Shown here piece by piece: positions 45,786 to 53,378 of a stretch of 64,000 nucleotides of DNA. The DNA lies in NCBI RefSeq assembly GCF_000931465.1, contig NZ_CP010892.1, positions 1,550,001 through 1,614,000 on the forward strand. Reading direction: 5' to 3'. The translations under genes were made by a program, and so were the position numbers. Under the pieces are notes generated by a model that saw only the letters and a program-made list of their open reading frames with translations, did not search any database and was not told the DNA's origin. Position 1 is the stretch's first letter, and each line of letters opens with the position of its first letter. The stretch is from Pseudomonas sp. MRSN 12121. Lineage in GTDB: Bacteria > Pseudomonadota > Gammaproteobacteria > Pseudomonadales > Pseudomonadaceae.

Positions 45786-46436
45786 ATGAAAATGAAAGTA
45801 AGTTTTAACGATACATTTAAAGGCATGAAAGTAAACGCCAACAAAGACAAGGGTTACGGGATGTATCCGGTAATTTTGGATAAGATGCTTGAACAAATTA
45901 CCAATCTGCAAGAATACCATTCTCGGATTACTGTGGTGCGGTTGGATCTTCATTTCCCGGAAGGGCACGCAACCAACAATAAGCTGGAAAATACAATGCT
46001 CAGTCGATACATCAAAAGATGCAAGGCTGATCTTGGTTCAAATGCTTGGGGCAACCACAAACGATTCGTTCATGGTTGGGTGAAGGAAGTGGGTGAGTCT
46101 GGTAAGTCACATTACCATTTGTTTTTTGCTTTCCAGACCTTGCAGCGCAATTTGGGACTGATTTCGGGTGATGGGCACTCCGGTGTATGGAAACTGCTTG
46201 AAGATCGCTGGAGCGAGCTTACAGGCGGCACGGTTCACTTCACCAAGCAGCACCGTTTGGAAAGAGGCGACCACAACGCTTTCGCGAACTGTTTCTATCA
46301 CCTGAGCTATCTTGCAAAGGTTCGTGATAAGCAATTTGGTACAGGCGAGCCACATCGTCGATTCGGTTTTTCGAAGTTGCCAACCAAAGCTGGAAATAAC
46401 GAACCAACAGTTCTGGAAGAGCTAATGGCGGCCTAA
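45786..46436 (+). CDS. YagK/YfjJ-type (inovirus Gp2-like) HUH replication protein
   Basis: A 216-residue protein. RLDLHFP near residue 52 acts as HUH motif 1, the metal-binding His-x-His is H109-Y110-H111 in KSHYHLFFAF, and a catalytic tyrosine candidate is in YHLSYLAK (Tyr171 or Tyr175, Lys178). This matches the YagK/YfjJ C-terminal family, seen in P4-like prophages and labelled inovirus Gp2. It should nick the element for rolling-circle replication. The ATG has no strong ribosome site. Confidence 0.75.
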   Translation: MKMKVSFNDTFKGMKVNANKDKGYGMYPVILDKMLEQITNLQEYHSRITVVRLDLHFPEGHATNNKLENTMLSRYIKRCKADLGSNAWGNHKRFVHGWVKEVGESGKSHYHLFFAFQTLQRNLGLISGDGHSGVWKLLEDRWSELTGGTVHFTKQHRLERGDHNAFANCFYHLSYLAKVRDKQFGTGEPHRRFGFSKLPTKAGNNEPTVLEELMAA

Positions 46437-46610
46437 TGTTTTTGGTGCCTGTAAAGCCGCCTACAAGCGCGCTGGGCAAGTTTAAACCTGCAACCAATAC
46501 GGATGGGGCGGCTGCGACTTTGACGCGCTTATAATGGCTTGCAGGGGCTTTAACTGATGGTGGTATTTGGCAGAGTGCTTTAACTTCAGGTCAATCTATC
46601 ATGGCTACAA

Positions 46611-47474
46611 CTACAAAGCCAAGTCATTAGGCGCAAACGTCATTCTGAATGAACGATATTTCTCCAGTTTCTCTGGACTCATATCATGCATCTCGGACAA
46701 CACTCCAATGTTTCGAATTGCGGCCACTACAGAGTTGTCGTAACTCTTATCGCCACTTGATTTGGCAATGTTGATCGACGTAAAAACTCCGTCTACGCCC
46801 AAATTCATTTGCAGTGTTACTGCAATGTTGCTTGGTATGGAAGCGGGGCGTGCCCAGCCTTCAGAAGCCCTAGCCCTGATCAAGTCTTCAAAGTGTTCGG
46901 CTGCATCAATGCTGTTGTTCAATTCTGGGGTGAACTTGGCTAGCTTGACTATTGGCGGAAAGGCCAGGCAATTGGTCAGATATACTCCCAATCCAAATTT
47001 GACCTTACGACACTGGAAATACATTTGTTGATTTTTGTTGAAATTCGCAGCGAATTCCAAAGCTGACTGAACACCACCGACTTCAGCTTTGGCATTCACA
47101 ATTTTCCATTGCGACGCTTGATATTTGTCCAACAGCACCGTCACAACGGTGTCGAGGCCTTGATCAACGATAAAGTACGTCCCCAAATTATCCGCGACGA
47201 CCTTGCTGATCCGTCCGTGATAAATGCCCGGTTTACTGAATTCAATCTGTGCCCTCGCTTGATTCGCCCTAAATTCTTTGACGATCTGCTTGGTATCCAC
47301 AGCGGATTCAAAATGCCACCCAGTGGTATCAAGCATTTCTTGTAGGCGTTCACTGTAAAGGCTGGATGCCGCCGAATTCGTATCGTTTGGTTGAGCGGCC
47401 ACCACCGGGTTAGATGCGCTTGTTATGACGGCCACCAGCAGCAACAGGAGCTTTGACGATATGTTCATTTTCAT
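46611..47474 (-). CDS. Exported protein with OB-fold-like and TonB/TolA C-terminal-like domains
   Basis: About 287 residues. A signal peptide ends near NPVVAAQ. The middle part (YHGRISKVVADNLGTYFIVDQG...TVLLDKYQASQWKIVNAK) looks like an OB-fold (tRNA-anti-like) domain; the end (ARPASIPSNIAVTLQMNLGVDGVFTSINIAKSSGDKSYDNSVVAAIRNIG) resembles the TonB/TolA C-terminal domain. It overlaps the preceding small membrane gene by an ATGA. A start at 47468 with AAGGA at five bases is also possible. No known function; possible envelope interaction for the element. Confidence 0.65.
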   Translation of the reverse strand: MKMNISSKLLLLLVAVITSASNPVVAAQPNDTNSAASSLYSERLQEMLDTTGWHFESAVDTKQIVKEFRANQARAQIEFSKPGIYHGRISKVVADNLGTYFIVDQGLDTVVTVLLDKYQASQWKIVNAKAEVGGVQSALEFAANFNKNQQMYFQCRKVKFGLGVYLTNCLAFPPIVKLAKFTPELNNSIDAAEHFEDLIRARASEGWARPASIPSNIAVTLQMNLGVDGVFTSINIAKSSGDKSYDNSVVAAIRNIGVLSEMHDMSPEKLEKYRSFRMTFAPNDLAL

Positions 47475-47707
47475 CCTTGGTTCTTGTTGCTGGTGCAAGT
47501 CGAAGCACGAAGCCGCTGCATCGTCGAAGGGATACTGAGCACGAAGAGGATGACAGCAAGGATCAGGATCACGGTGCCGACAAGGACGCCGACACCAATT
47601 GCTTGGCGGAAGCTCAGGACGTATCCAAGCTCCATGGCAAATATTCCGGCCAGACTGGCGATTGGCATGCTGAGCGTTGCGAAGAACATTGCGACGTAAA
47701 GCTTCAT
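47471..47707 (-). CDS. Small membrane protein, operon partner of the OB/TonB-like protein
   Basis: A 78-residue protein with two hydrophobic segments (about 5-25 and 35-60) and a short polar tail. GAGG precedes the ATG at 47707. Its stop overlaps the next start (ATGA), so both are one transcript. Unrecognised family; probably an inner-membrane partner. Confidence 0.6.
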   Translation of the reverse strand: MKLYVAMFFATLSMPIASLAGIFAMELGYVLSFRQAIGVGVLVGTVILILAVILFVLSIPSTMQRLRASTCTSNKNQG

Positions 47708-47744
47708 CAGGCACCTCAAGAAGCAGGGTTTTGGGTATGGATAT

Positions 47745-47760
47745 TCACAGTATACTGTGA
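47745..47760. promoter_or_regulatory. Perfect 16-bp operator palindrome between divergent genes
   Basis: TCACAGTATACTGTGA is its own reverse complement. A TATACT -10 box can be read in it on both strands, so a bound repressor would switch off both the XRE gene and the two-gene envelope operon. Confidence 0.7.
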
Positions 47761-47816
47761 GGACTTGCCCGCAGCCATCACAGACAGTGACCCGTCTTTG
47801 AGATGGGGCTGTACAC

Positions 47817-48059
47817 GTGGATATCGGCTTGGCTTTTGGAAAGGTAGTACGCCAAAAACGCAAGGAAGCAGGACTAACCCAAGAACAGCTTGCACTTGAG
47901 GCTGATGTACAACGCAACTATGTCAGCTTGATAGAGCGCGGCATCCACACCCCTACGATTGCAGTCTTATTCAAGCTTGCAAACGCTTTGAGATGCCAGC
48001 CTTCTGATTTGGTGTCGGATTTGGAAAGGATGCTAGATAAGCAGGCTGACCCATCATAA
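47817..48059 (+). CDS. XRE-family HTH regulator (C-protein-sized)
   Basis: An 80-residue HTH_3 protein: FGKVVRQKRKEAGLTQEQLALEADVQRNYVSLIERGIHTPTIAVLFKLANAL. The size and the helix pattern resemble controller (C) proteins of restriction-modification systems as well as short Cro-like repressors. It starts at a GTG with no strong ribosome site. A perfect palindrome lies 57 bases upstream and is its probable site. Confidence 0.85.
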   Translation: MDIGLAFGKVVRQKRKEAGLTQEQLALEADVQRNYVSLIERGIHTPTIAVLFKLANALRCQPSDLVSDLERMLDKQADPS

Positions 48060-48267
48060 AAGGTTCGTCCTGCTTAATATCCGAAAAAACTGACTACTGA
48101 CTGGTAGAATGCCCGTCGCTCGCTCACATCTAACGTTTCAACGCCGTGCAGGATGACAGTCCAAGGTGTGAGCGGGCCACTTGACTACACTTCCGATTTG
48201 AAACTCAGGCGCTGCGAACGTACGTGCCTGCCCTGCGACGGGGCCAGGTACTGAAAAACATCAACGG

Positions 48268-48624
48268 TCACATGTTGCGAATTTCTTCATTCGCATCAAG
48301 CACGAACTCAAACCCGATACCCACCTCCTTTAGGGTCTGTGCAACGCGGTCAACGAAGTACTCCGCTTGTTCCGGTAATTCATACAGACCATTAATGCGG
48401 ATGATGGGCAGCTTGCCTTTGGATGGCGGGTAGCTTTCCAATATTTCGCCGCTTTCGATGAAGGCAATATAGGTATTGATTTTCTCTTGCAGCAGCAGTA
48501 GGTGTTCACCCTGCTGGGCTTTGTCGCCCCATTTGAGGTGGTCGCTGATAATCAGAATTACGTTTTTGGGTTCCCACTCTGGTACAGCAATAATATCGAC
48601 GACTTTCGTTTCTACAATGGACAT
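48268..48624 (-). CDS. DUF6572-like protein, probable immunity protein of the pyocin-like toxin
   Basis: A 118-residue acidic protein beginning MSIVETKVVDIIAVPEWEPKNVILIISDHLKW, then LLLLQEKINTYIAFIESGE, as in the DUF6572 family. It starts 10 bases after the toxin gene with GGGAG five bases ahead, and such small acidic proteins next to nuclease toxins are immunity factors. Direct proof of binding is lacking. Confidence 0.72.
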   Translation of the reverse strand: MSIVETKVVDIIAVPEWEPKNVILIISDHLKWGDKAQQGEHLLLLQEKINTYIAFIESGEILESYPPSKGKLPIIRINGLYELPEQAEYFVDRVAQTLKEVGIGFEFVLDANEEIRNM

Positions 48625-48634
48625 GTCTGCTCCC

Positions 48635-49831
48635 TCAGAGGGGTGAATCAGGTCGAAGGATTTCGATTCTGGTTGGCGGTATCTTGGTGCCACCGGGAAA
48701 GCCGGGTTTGCCTTTGCCTACAACGGTTGCACCAGTTTTCTCAATTTCAGGGAAGGCGGCTTTCTGGTTCTTGGTCAGTGGTGCGGTATCAGATGACTTG
48801 CATTCAACGCATGAAATCTCGCCGTCAGTGTCCCGGCCCATCATATCAATCCGGGTCTTAACGCCGCTGTCGGTTTTAACTGTAACCTCTCGTACGGCTT
48901 CGGGTCTGGTCTCGCTGTACTTATCGTAAGACGCGTCTTCGAAGGCCTTTCCCTGCTTCTTGTTGTTCTCCAGCTGAGTGCTGAGCACAATGTATATCGG
49001 CTCGATCCCCGAGTCAGGGAACCAGATGATTGCATCTTGGAACTCGGGAGGATGTGCAGGGTTTGCTAGCACAGTGTCAGATTGTGCCGTCGGCGGATAC
49101 ACCCACACAGGTGGTAACTGTGGTGCACCTTCCAGTGCAGGAATACCCAGAACACCGTCACCACTTGCCGCGGGCGTCCAAGTAAGACCTATACCATTAC
49201 CAATGTCGGCAACGTAGTTCTCGCCGTCCTTCTTGGCTTCGATGACAGGAACATTTTCCCAGTCTGTTTTACCGCCCGTGTAGAAGCCGTAAGCGTTGAC
49301 AGAACCATCCGGTAGGGTCTTTACGTTGACTCGGACACGGGTACGGCCTGCTTCAAGCGTTGCATATTGGTCGCTCTTATAAAAAGCGCTGTCGGGTGCA
49401 ATGCTGGTGTTCGGTATCAGCATCCCAATCGTGCCCACTACCAAGCCAGCAGCAACAACGCCTGATCCTTTCAGCAGCTCCAGTGACAACGATCCGCCAA
49501 GACGTTGAGCAATTGCGCTGCCAGTAGCAGACCCGCCAACCAGTTGCAGTGGGGTGCCTTGGGCGGTAATCGCTGCCCCGGTACCAAACACAGCCCACAG
49601 CCCGTAGTCGGCCAGTTTCTCAACAGGCACAAATCTGGATTGGTTCTTGTGATCTATTACACCGTCTGGAAGGTTGCAGCTCTTGGCGAATACACAGCCC
49701 AATGTATTGGGTTTGTCTTCTGGCTCCGGCGCAAGGTCTTTGTACTCCGCCCAGCGCTGGGCGTGGATATCGGCAGGCTCTACACCACTGTTGCGGTAGC
49801 CTTTTGGCGGATTGGGTACATAGCCAGACAT
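48635..49831 (-). CDS. S-type pyocin-domain toxin with C-terminal nuclease
   Basis: 398 residues. After a short N-terminus (MSGYVPNPPKGY) comes a Gly/Ala-rich hydrophobic stretch (about 65-130), a pyocin S-type translocation domain (about 150-260: VRVNVKTLPDGSVNAYGFYTGGKTDWENVPV...LPPVWVYPPT), and a C-terminal nuclease with RIDMMGRDTDGEISCVECKSS, a D...ExK pattern. The usual N-terminal receptor-binding domain is absent. AAGGAA five bases before the ATG at 49831 fixes the start. Together with the next gene it is a toxin/immunity pair; how it leaves and enters cells is unclear. Confidence 0.78.
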   Translation of the reverse strand: MSGYVPNPPKGYRNSGVEPADIHAQRWAEYKDLAPEPEDKPNTLGCVFAKSCNLPDGVIDHKNQSRFVPVEKLADYGLWAVFGTGAAITAQGTPLQLVGGSATGSAIAQRLGGSLSLELLKGSGVVAAGLVVGTIGMLIPNTSIAPDSAFYKSDQYATLEAGRTRVRVNVKTLPDGSVNAYGFYTGGKTDWENVPVIEAKKDGENYVADIGNGIGLTWTPAASGDGVLGIPALEGAPQLPPVWVYPPTAQSDTVLANPAHPPEFQDAIIWFPDSGIEPIYIVLSTQLENNKKQGKAFEDASYDKYSETRPEAVREVTVKTDSGVKTRIDMMGRDTDGEISCVECKSSDTAPLTKNQKAAFPEIEKTGATVVGKGKPGFPGGTKIPPTRIEILRPDSPL

Positions 49832-50136
49832 ACAACTTCCTTTCGTCCATGGAGGATTCCAGCGTAAGGCTGGTGCAGACTGACCATACCGAGACACTCA
49901 GGTACTGGCTTTAGGACAAATCCCAAAAACCAGTCTGAATTTTCCCGATACTCCGTGTCATTTGCTGGGGGCGGAGGATAACCGGTTCCCGATTACGGGC
50001 GAATGGTGGCGATATGCTTCTTATTGGGGGCTCTATTGTTTGCATATCAGTCTTGGGCGCTATCAAAAGAGTCTACCTTTCTGGTAGCTCGATAATCGTC
50101 GTTTTCGCCATATCAAATATCTATTGCAGATAGTTA
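49832..50136. other. Divergent region between toxin and recombinase
   Basis: About 300 AT-rich bases, holding the toxin leader. I see no further gene; no LexA or P-box match is clear. Confidence 0.4.
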
Positions 50137-50154
50137 TATGATCGAATTATCATA
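50137..50154. promoter_or_regulatory. Dyad upstream of the serine recombinase
   Basis: TATGAT, CGAATT, ATCATA is an 18-base inverted repeat 33 bases before the recombinase. TATCAAATAT and TATCAAATTT occur at 50111 and 50158 around it. It may be a res-like crossover or operator. Confidence 0.45.
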
Positions 50155-50187
50155 GGTCTATCAAATTTAACTATAAAGGATAAAAAA

Positions 50188-50805
50188 TTGAACGCACATC
50201 TATACCTTAGAGCCAGCACCAAGGATCAAGACGCCTTGAGAGCGAAGGCTAGCTTGGATGCATTTGTAAACGACAAAGGTCTTGTCGTTGTCGGCGTCTA
50301 TTCGGAACACGTCAGCGGGACGACATTAGATCGCCCAGAACTAATGCGATTGCTGGATGCCGCCCAGCCCGGCGAATGTATTGCGTGTGAAAGCGTTGAC
50401 CGGCTAAGCCGTCTGTCCCAACAGGATTGGGAGACACTGAAAGCCAAGATCAAAGCAAAGGGTTTACGCCTTGTGATTGCAGATTTACCTACAACTCACA
50501 TGTTGATCGAAGACAAGGGAATGACCGGTCAGATCATGGAAGTCATCAACAGCATGCTGTTGGATCTCATGGCGACGATGGCTCGCCTTGATCAAGAAAA
50601 ACGTGTTGAGCGAATCAAGCAGGGATTGGAAAACAAACGTCTTGCGGACCCAGACTGGACTCCAAAGGGTAAAAGCAAGAACGTCGAAAAATGGACAAAA
50701 GTACAAACGCTTATGGCTAAGCATCCAACAATGTCTGCGGAAGACATTGCCAAACTTGCAGAGGTGGGTATTGCAACGGTCTACCGAATCAAGCGTGGGG
50801 TCTAA
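50188..50805 (+). CDS. Serine recombinase (resolvase family)
   Basis: A 205-residue recombinase. The catalytic Ser10 is in YLRASTKDQDA, and ACESVDRLSRLSQQDW holds the active arginines; the C-terminal helix-turn-helix is MSAEDIAKLAEVGIATVYRIKRG. It starts at TTG after AAAGGA. It may resolve dimers of the element, or invert a segment; in-trans targets are not seen. Confidence 0.9.
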   Translation: MNAHLYLRASTKDQDALRAKASLDAFVNDKGLVVVGVYSEHVSGTTLDRPELMRLLDAAQPGECIACESVDRLSRLSQQDWETLKAKIKAKGLRLVIADLPTTHMLIEDKGMTGQIMEVINSMLLDLMATMARLDQEKRVERIKQGLENKRLADPDWTPKGKSKNVEKWTKVQTLMAKHPTMSAEDIAKLAEVGIATVYRIKRGV

Positions 50806-50837
50806 CCCACCCCCTCCCTAGGGCCGGGGGAGGTGGA
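50806..50837. terminator. Imperfect hairpin between recombinase and integrase
   Basis: CCACCCCCTCCC faces GGGGGAGGTGG with a mismatch and no T run. A weak candidate for a stop between the convergent genes. Confidence 0.3.
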
Positions 50838-50940
50838 ATTCATGCGGTTCCATAAGTCACTGGTAGCCGCTAGTGGGTACATGTACCCATTCCCTTATTG
50901 GAAGGGCCAGGCTTGTGACGCCGGATTGAAAATCAATTGA

Positions 50941-52434
50941 TCATGCTAATGGGGTTGTCGTGCTTGTTTTAACCAGTGGTTTCAATCGTGGTAATTTGGA
51001 AATCGCTTTGAGTTTTTGCAGTGGGCTTGATCCTTGGCTGTACACATCGAATGTCACCGTGCCTGTTTCGTGTCCCACGATTTCCGCAATCAACGTGCCG
51101 GGTACATTAGCCCGCAGCAGTTGTGTAACCACGGTCCCTCGGATGCTGTGGAAGACATGTTGTTTACCAAATCCGTGTGCTGACTTGAGTCGACCAAATG
51201 CCTTTGAAAGTGGATCAGACCTATTTCCGTATTTGTTACGACTTTTCGAATGCACCAGAAAGCCATCGACCGAATCCTTCAACAGTCGCTTCACAACCGG
51301 TTTGAGTGCCGGGTGGATGGGAACGAATCGAATGCCAGCCACCGTTTTGCTATCGGCGATATCGAAACACTGAACGTCTTCAATACTGATGACGTTTTCT
51401 TTCCTTAATTTGCACAGTTCTTCTATACGTGCGCCTGTGTACACACCTAGAAGGATTAGGTCAGCCAATACGTTCTGCCCACCTTTCGTGGCTGCTTCGT
51501 GCAGCGTCGCTAAGCTTTCAAGGCTAAAGTCCTTCCTTTTAGCGTCGGCCTTGGCCTTACCTCGCACTCTAGGTAAATCATGGTTTTCAAATGGGTTAAC
51601 CCGATCTTTGTATTCGGTTCGCCAGCGTTCATCATAGCGATTCGCCCATTTCCAAAACACGCTTCCCGCCAATAGATACTGCGTCAGTGTCTTGCTAGCC
51701 AACTCAAGCGAATTTAACCAAGCGGCTATCGTGTCTGTGTCCAGTGGAAGTTGATTACTTGCCAGATAGTCTGACAATTTTCGAAGCTTCGACTCTTGCT
51801 GATCAATTGTTTTCTGAGCGATGTTCTGACCGAGTCTGTAAGCCCGAAAGGAATCCAATCTGGCTTTCGTCAGCGGGGATTTTTTCTTGTAGCTGGCTGG
51901 TGCGTCTATCAGGGATATCAGTTCTTGCTGTTGGTCAGGGGTCAGGCTGTGTTTCGCGCTGAATGCACGTTCGAGTATGATTTTGAATCCCACATGCAGT
52001 GCATCTTGTATGTGCAAATCACCCGCCACATCACTTTCCGGCCGCACATCTTCCAACTGTTCAAGCAGGGCCATCAAATCAGGATTGGCTTGTTTGAATG
52101 ATTGGACTTCCGCGTCGCTGACTGCAAGAGGGGGCACAGACTCACCAATGATTGCGCGCTTGCGCCCTTGGATTAGCGTCTCGATCTCGGTCATGCCAGC
52201 AACGATATTTTCCTGCCACCCTTCTGGGGCTTCCTTCGCCTTACGGGCACCTTGGATTAGATTTCGCCATAGGGCCAAATGTGCGTGACTGGCATGCACA
52301 GCCTCAGTGCGTGATGCTGTCTTCAGTGACTGGACAAACACCTTTTTCCCAATGGATTTTTGCACATCCGCAGGTACGGCCAACCGCACGTACCAAGTCG
52401 ATTCCCCTTTCTTTCTGAAGATGAAGTCCGCCAT
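50941..52434 (-). CDS. Tyrosine site-specific integrase of the island
   Basis: A 497-residue phage-type integrase. Catalytic residues: Arg in GARIEELCKLRKENV, His-x-x-Arg in HSIRGTVVTQLLRA, His in IVGHETG and Tyr in TFDVYSQGS. The N-terminal part (FIFRKKGESTWYVRLAVPADVQKSIG) matches the DUF6538-type arm-binding domain. It points away from attR, whose core lies about 110 bases upstream of the ATG, and acts at tRNA-Ser. Confidence 0.93.
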   Translation of the reverse strand: MADFIFRKKGESTWYVRLAVPADVQKSIGKKVFVQSLKTASRTEAVHASHAHLALWRNLIQGARKAKEAPEGWQENIVAGMTEIETLIQGRKRAIIGESVPPLAVSDAEVQSFKQANPDLMALLEQLEDVRPESDVAGDLHIQDALHVGFKIILERAFSAKHSLTPDQQQELISLIDAPASYKKKSPLTKARLDSFRAYRLGQNIAQKTIDQQESKLRKLSDYLASNQLPLDTDTIAAWLNSLELASKTLTQYLLAGSVFWKWANRYDERWRTEYKDRVNPFENHDLPRVRGKAKADAKRKDFSLESLATLHEAATKGGQNVLADLILLGVYTGARIEELCKLRKENVISIEDVQCFDIADSKTVAGIRFVPIHPALKPVVKRLLKDSVDGFLVHSKSRNKYGNRSDPLSKAFGRLKSAHGFGKQHVFHSIRGTVVTQLLRANVPGTLIAEIVGHETGTVTFDVYSQGSSPLQKLKAISKLPRLKPLVKTSTTTPLA

Positions 52435-52459
52435 AACGCCACCAAGGCCAAAACCGTAA

Positions 52460-52481
52460 TTGTACTACTCGTTTGTACTAC
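52460..52481 (+). promoter_or_regulatory. Right integrase arm-type repeats (candidate)
   Basis: TTGTACTAC occurs at 52460 and 52473 with a 13-base pitch, between the integrase start and the attR core, in the same orientation as at 42755. Their place at the integrase promoter also suggests autoregulation. Confidence 0.6.
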
Positions 52482-52542
52482 TTTTCAGCTTGAAATACTT
52501 CTGGATACGGGGTTTCTGGGGTTGCTGCGAATGTGTGGAGGT

Positions 52543-52560
52543 TCCCTATCTCTCCGCCAT
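52543..52560 (+). other. attR core
   Basis: TCCCTATCTCTCCGCCAT, an exact 18-base copy of the tRNA-Ser end at 42686-42703, marks the right border of the island. Confidence 0.85.
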
Positions 52561-52567
52561 ACAAATG

Positions 52568-52600
52568 AAAGCCCCGTAGCTGAACAAGCTACGGGGCTTT
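52568..52600 (+). terminator. Original terminator of tRNA-Ser, displaced by the island
   Basis: AAAGCCCCGTAGCT pairs with AGCTACGGGGCTTT over five bases and ends in T. It has the same GCCCCG core as the island copy but a different stem end. It is now about 9.86 kb from its tRNA gene. Confidence 0.85.
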
Positions 52601-52795
52601 TTTGTTTCCGGCTCCTTTCCATTTTTCCTTGGCCCGTTCCGGGAGTGCGCATCGTTGAGCGCCGAAAGCTGGAGCGAGGCCGCGGTTTTTTGTTTCTTTG
52701 AGAAGTGTCTGATATTCCTCGCCCCGACTTTTACCTAGCCTGTCCGTTATCGAGTGAATGGGCTCGGCATCTTCAAACGGCACAGGGAGGCGGGT

Positions 52796-53275
52796 ATGGA
52801 CAGGCGGGGTTTGCAGGCGCCGCCGGAGGCGGTGGCCTTGGCGGGCATGGCTGCAGATGATGGGATGCTTCAGGCCGTCCATGGCGCCTCCACGCTGCCT
52901 TTGCTGGAGGTGCTTGGCCGGTTCATGGACCTTGCAGGAGGCGACGAACATGCGGCCCGTCAGCTCATCGACAGCGTCATGGCCTATCAGCGGAAGGATC
53001 TGGAGCTGTTACGGGACTATCAGCAACAACAGGACCGACAAGCCATTGCCAGGTTGTGCCACAAGATGGCGGGTGCTGCCTGTGTATTGAAATACCAGAC
53101 CTTGATCGCCAGTTGCCAGCAGCTGAAGGACATCAGTATCGACGGCCCCTGGCCAATACTGGCGAAAAGAGCCCAGGCCGTCGAACAGGCACTGCTCAAC
53201 CTCATGGACATCTGTTCAATAGCCATTCGAGACAATGGCCCCATCGACCTTGGAGAGCTGCCTCGTGAGCACTAG
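52796..53275 (+). CDS. Hpt (histidine phosphotransfer) protein
   Basis: A 159-residue protein with an Hpt domain in about residues 50-130. The phosphoaccepting His is in ARLCHKMAGAACVL (HKxxG). GGGAGG before the ATG at 52796 favours it over a GTG at 52754. It lies at the edge of the island and next to a BvgA-like regulator. In Bvg/Roc-type relays the Hpt passes phosphate from a hybrid kinase to such a regulator; the kinase is not in the window. Confidence 0.82.
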   Translation: MDRRGLQAPPEAVALAGMAADDGMLQAVHGASTLPLLEVLGRFMDLAGGDEHAARQLIDSVMAYQRKDLELLRDYQQQQDRQAIARLCHKMAGAACVLKYQTLIASCQQLKDISIDGPWPILAKRAQAVEQALLNLMDICSIAIRDNGPIDLGELPREH

Positions 53276-53378
53276 CTTCTATTGCTCTGGGGGCGCTAGT
53301 CTCGATGGCCTGTCGCAAAGCCGCGGATATCGATTCTGAAACGGCAGATGTCCATGCGCTGCTGGAGGTCGCAATGGG

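Larger units (their letters stand above)
42704..52560. mobile_element. tRNA-Ser-integrated genomic island
   Basis: About 9.86 kb between the two att cores. It has lower GC and more AT-rich gaps than its surroundings and holds an integrase at the far end, pointing outward from the right att site, a serine recombinase, an HUH-type replication protein, a restriction-modification pair, an XRE regulator and a toxin/immunity pair. The HUH protein relates it to P4-type or filamentous-phage satellite elements. No structural or conjugation genes are visible, so transfer would need a helper. Confidence 0.88.

Noticed and set aside
48060-48267. Possible gene between the XRE regulator and the immunity gene
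   Set aside because: Short stretch with no plausible start or domain; likely spacer between convergent genes.
53276-53378. Possible remnant of a sensor kinase between Hpt and the regulator
   Set aside because: Only about 100 bases; no kinase motif can be read in any frame.
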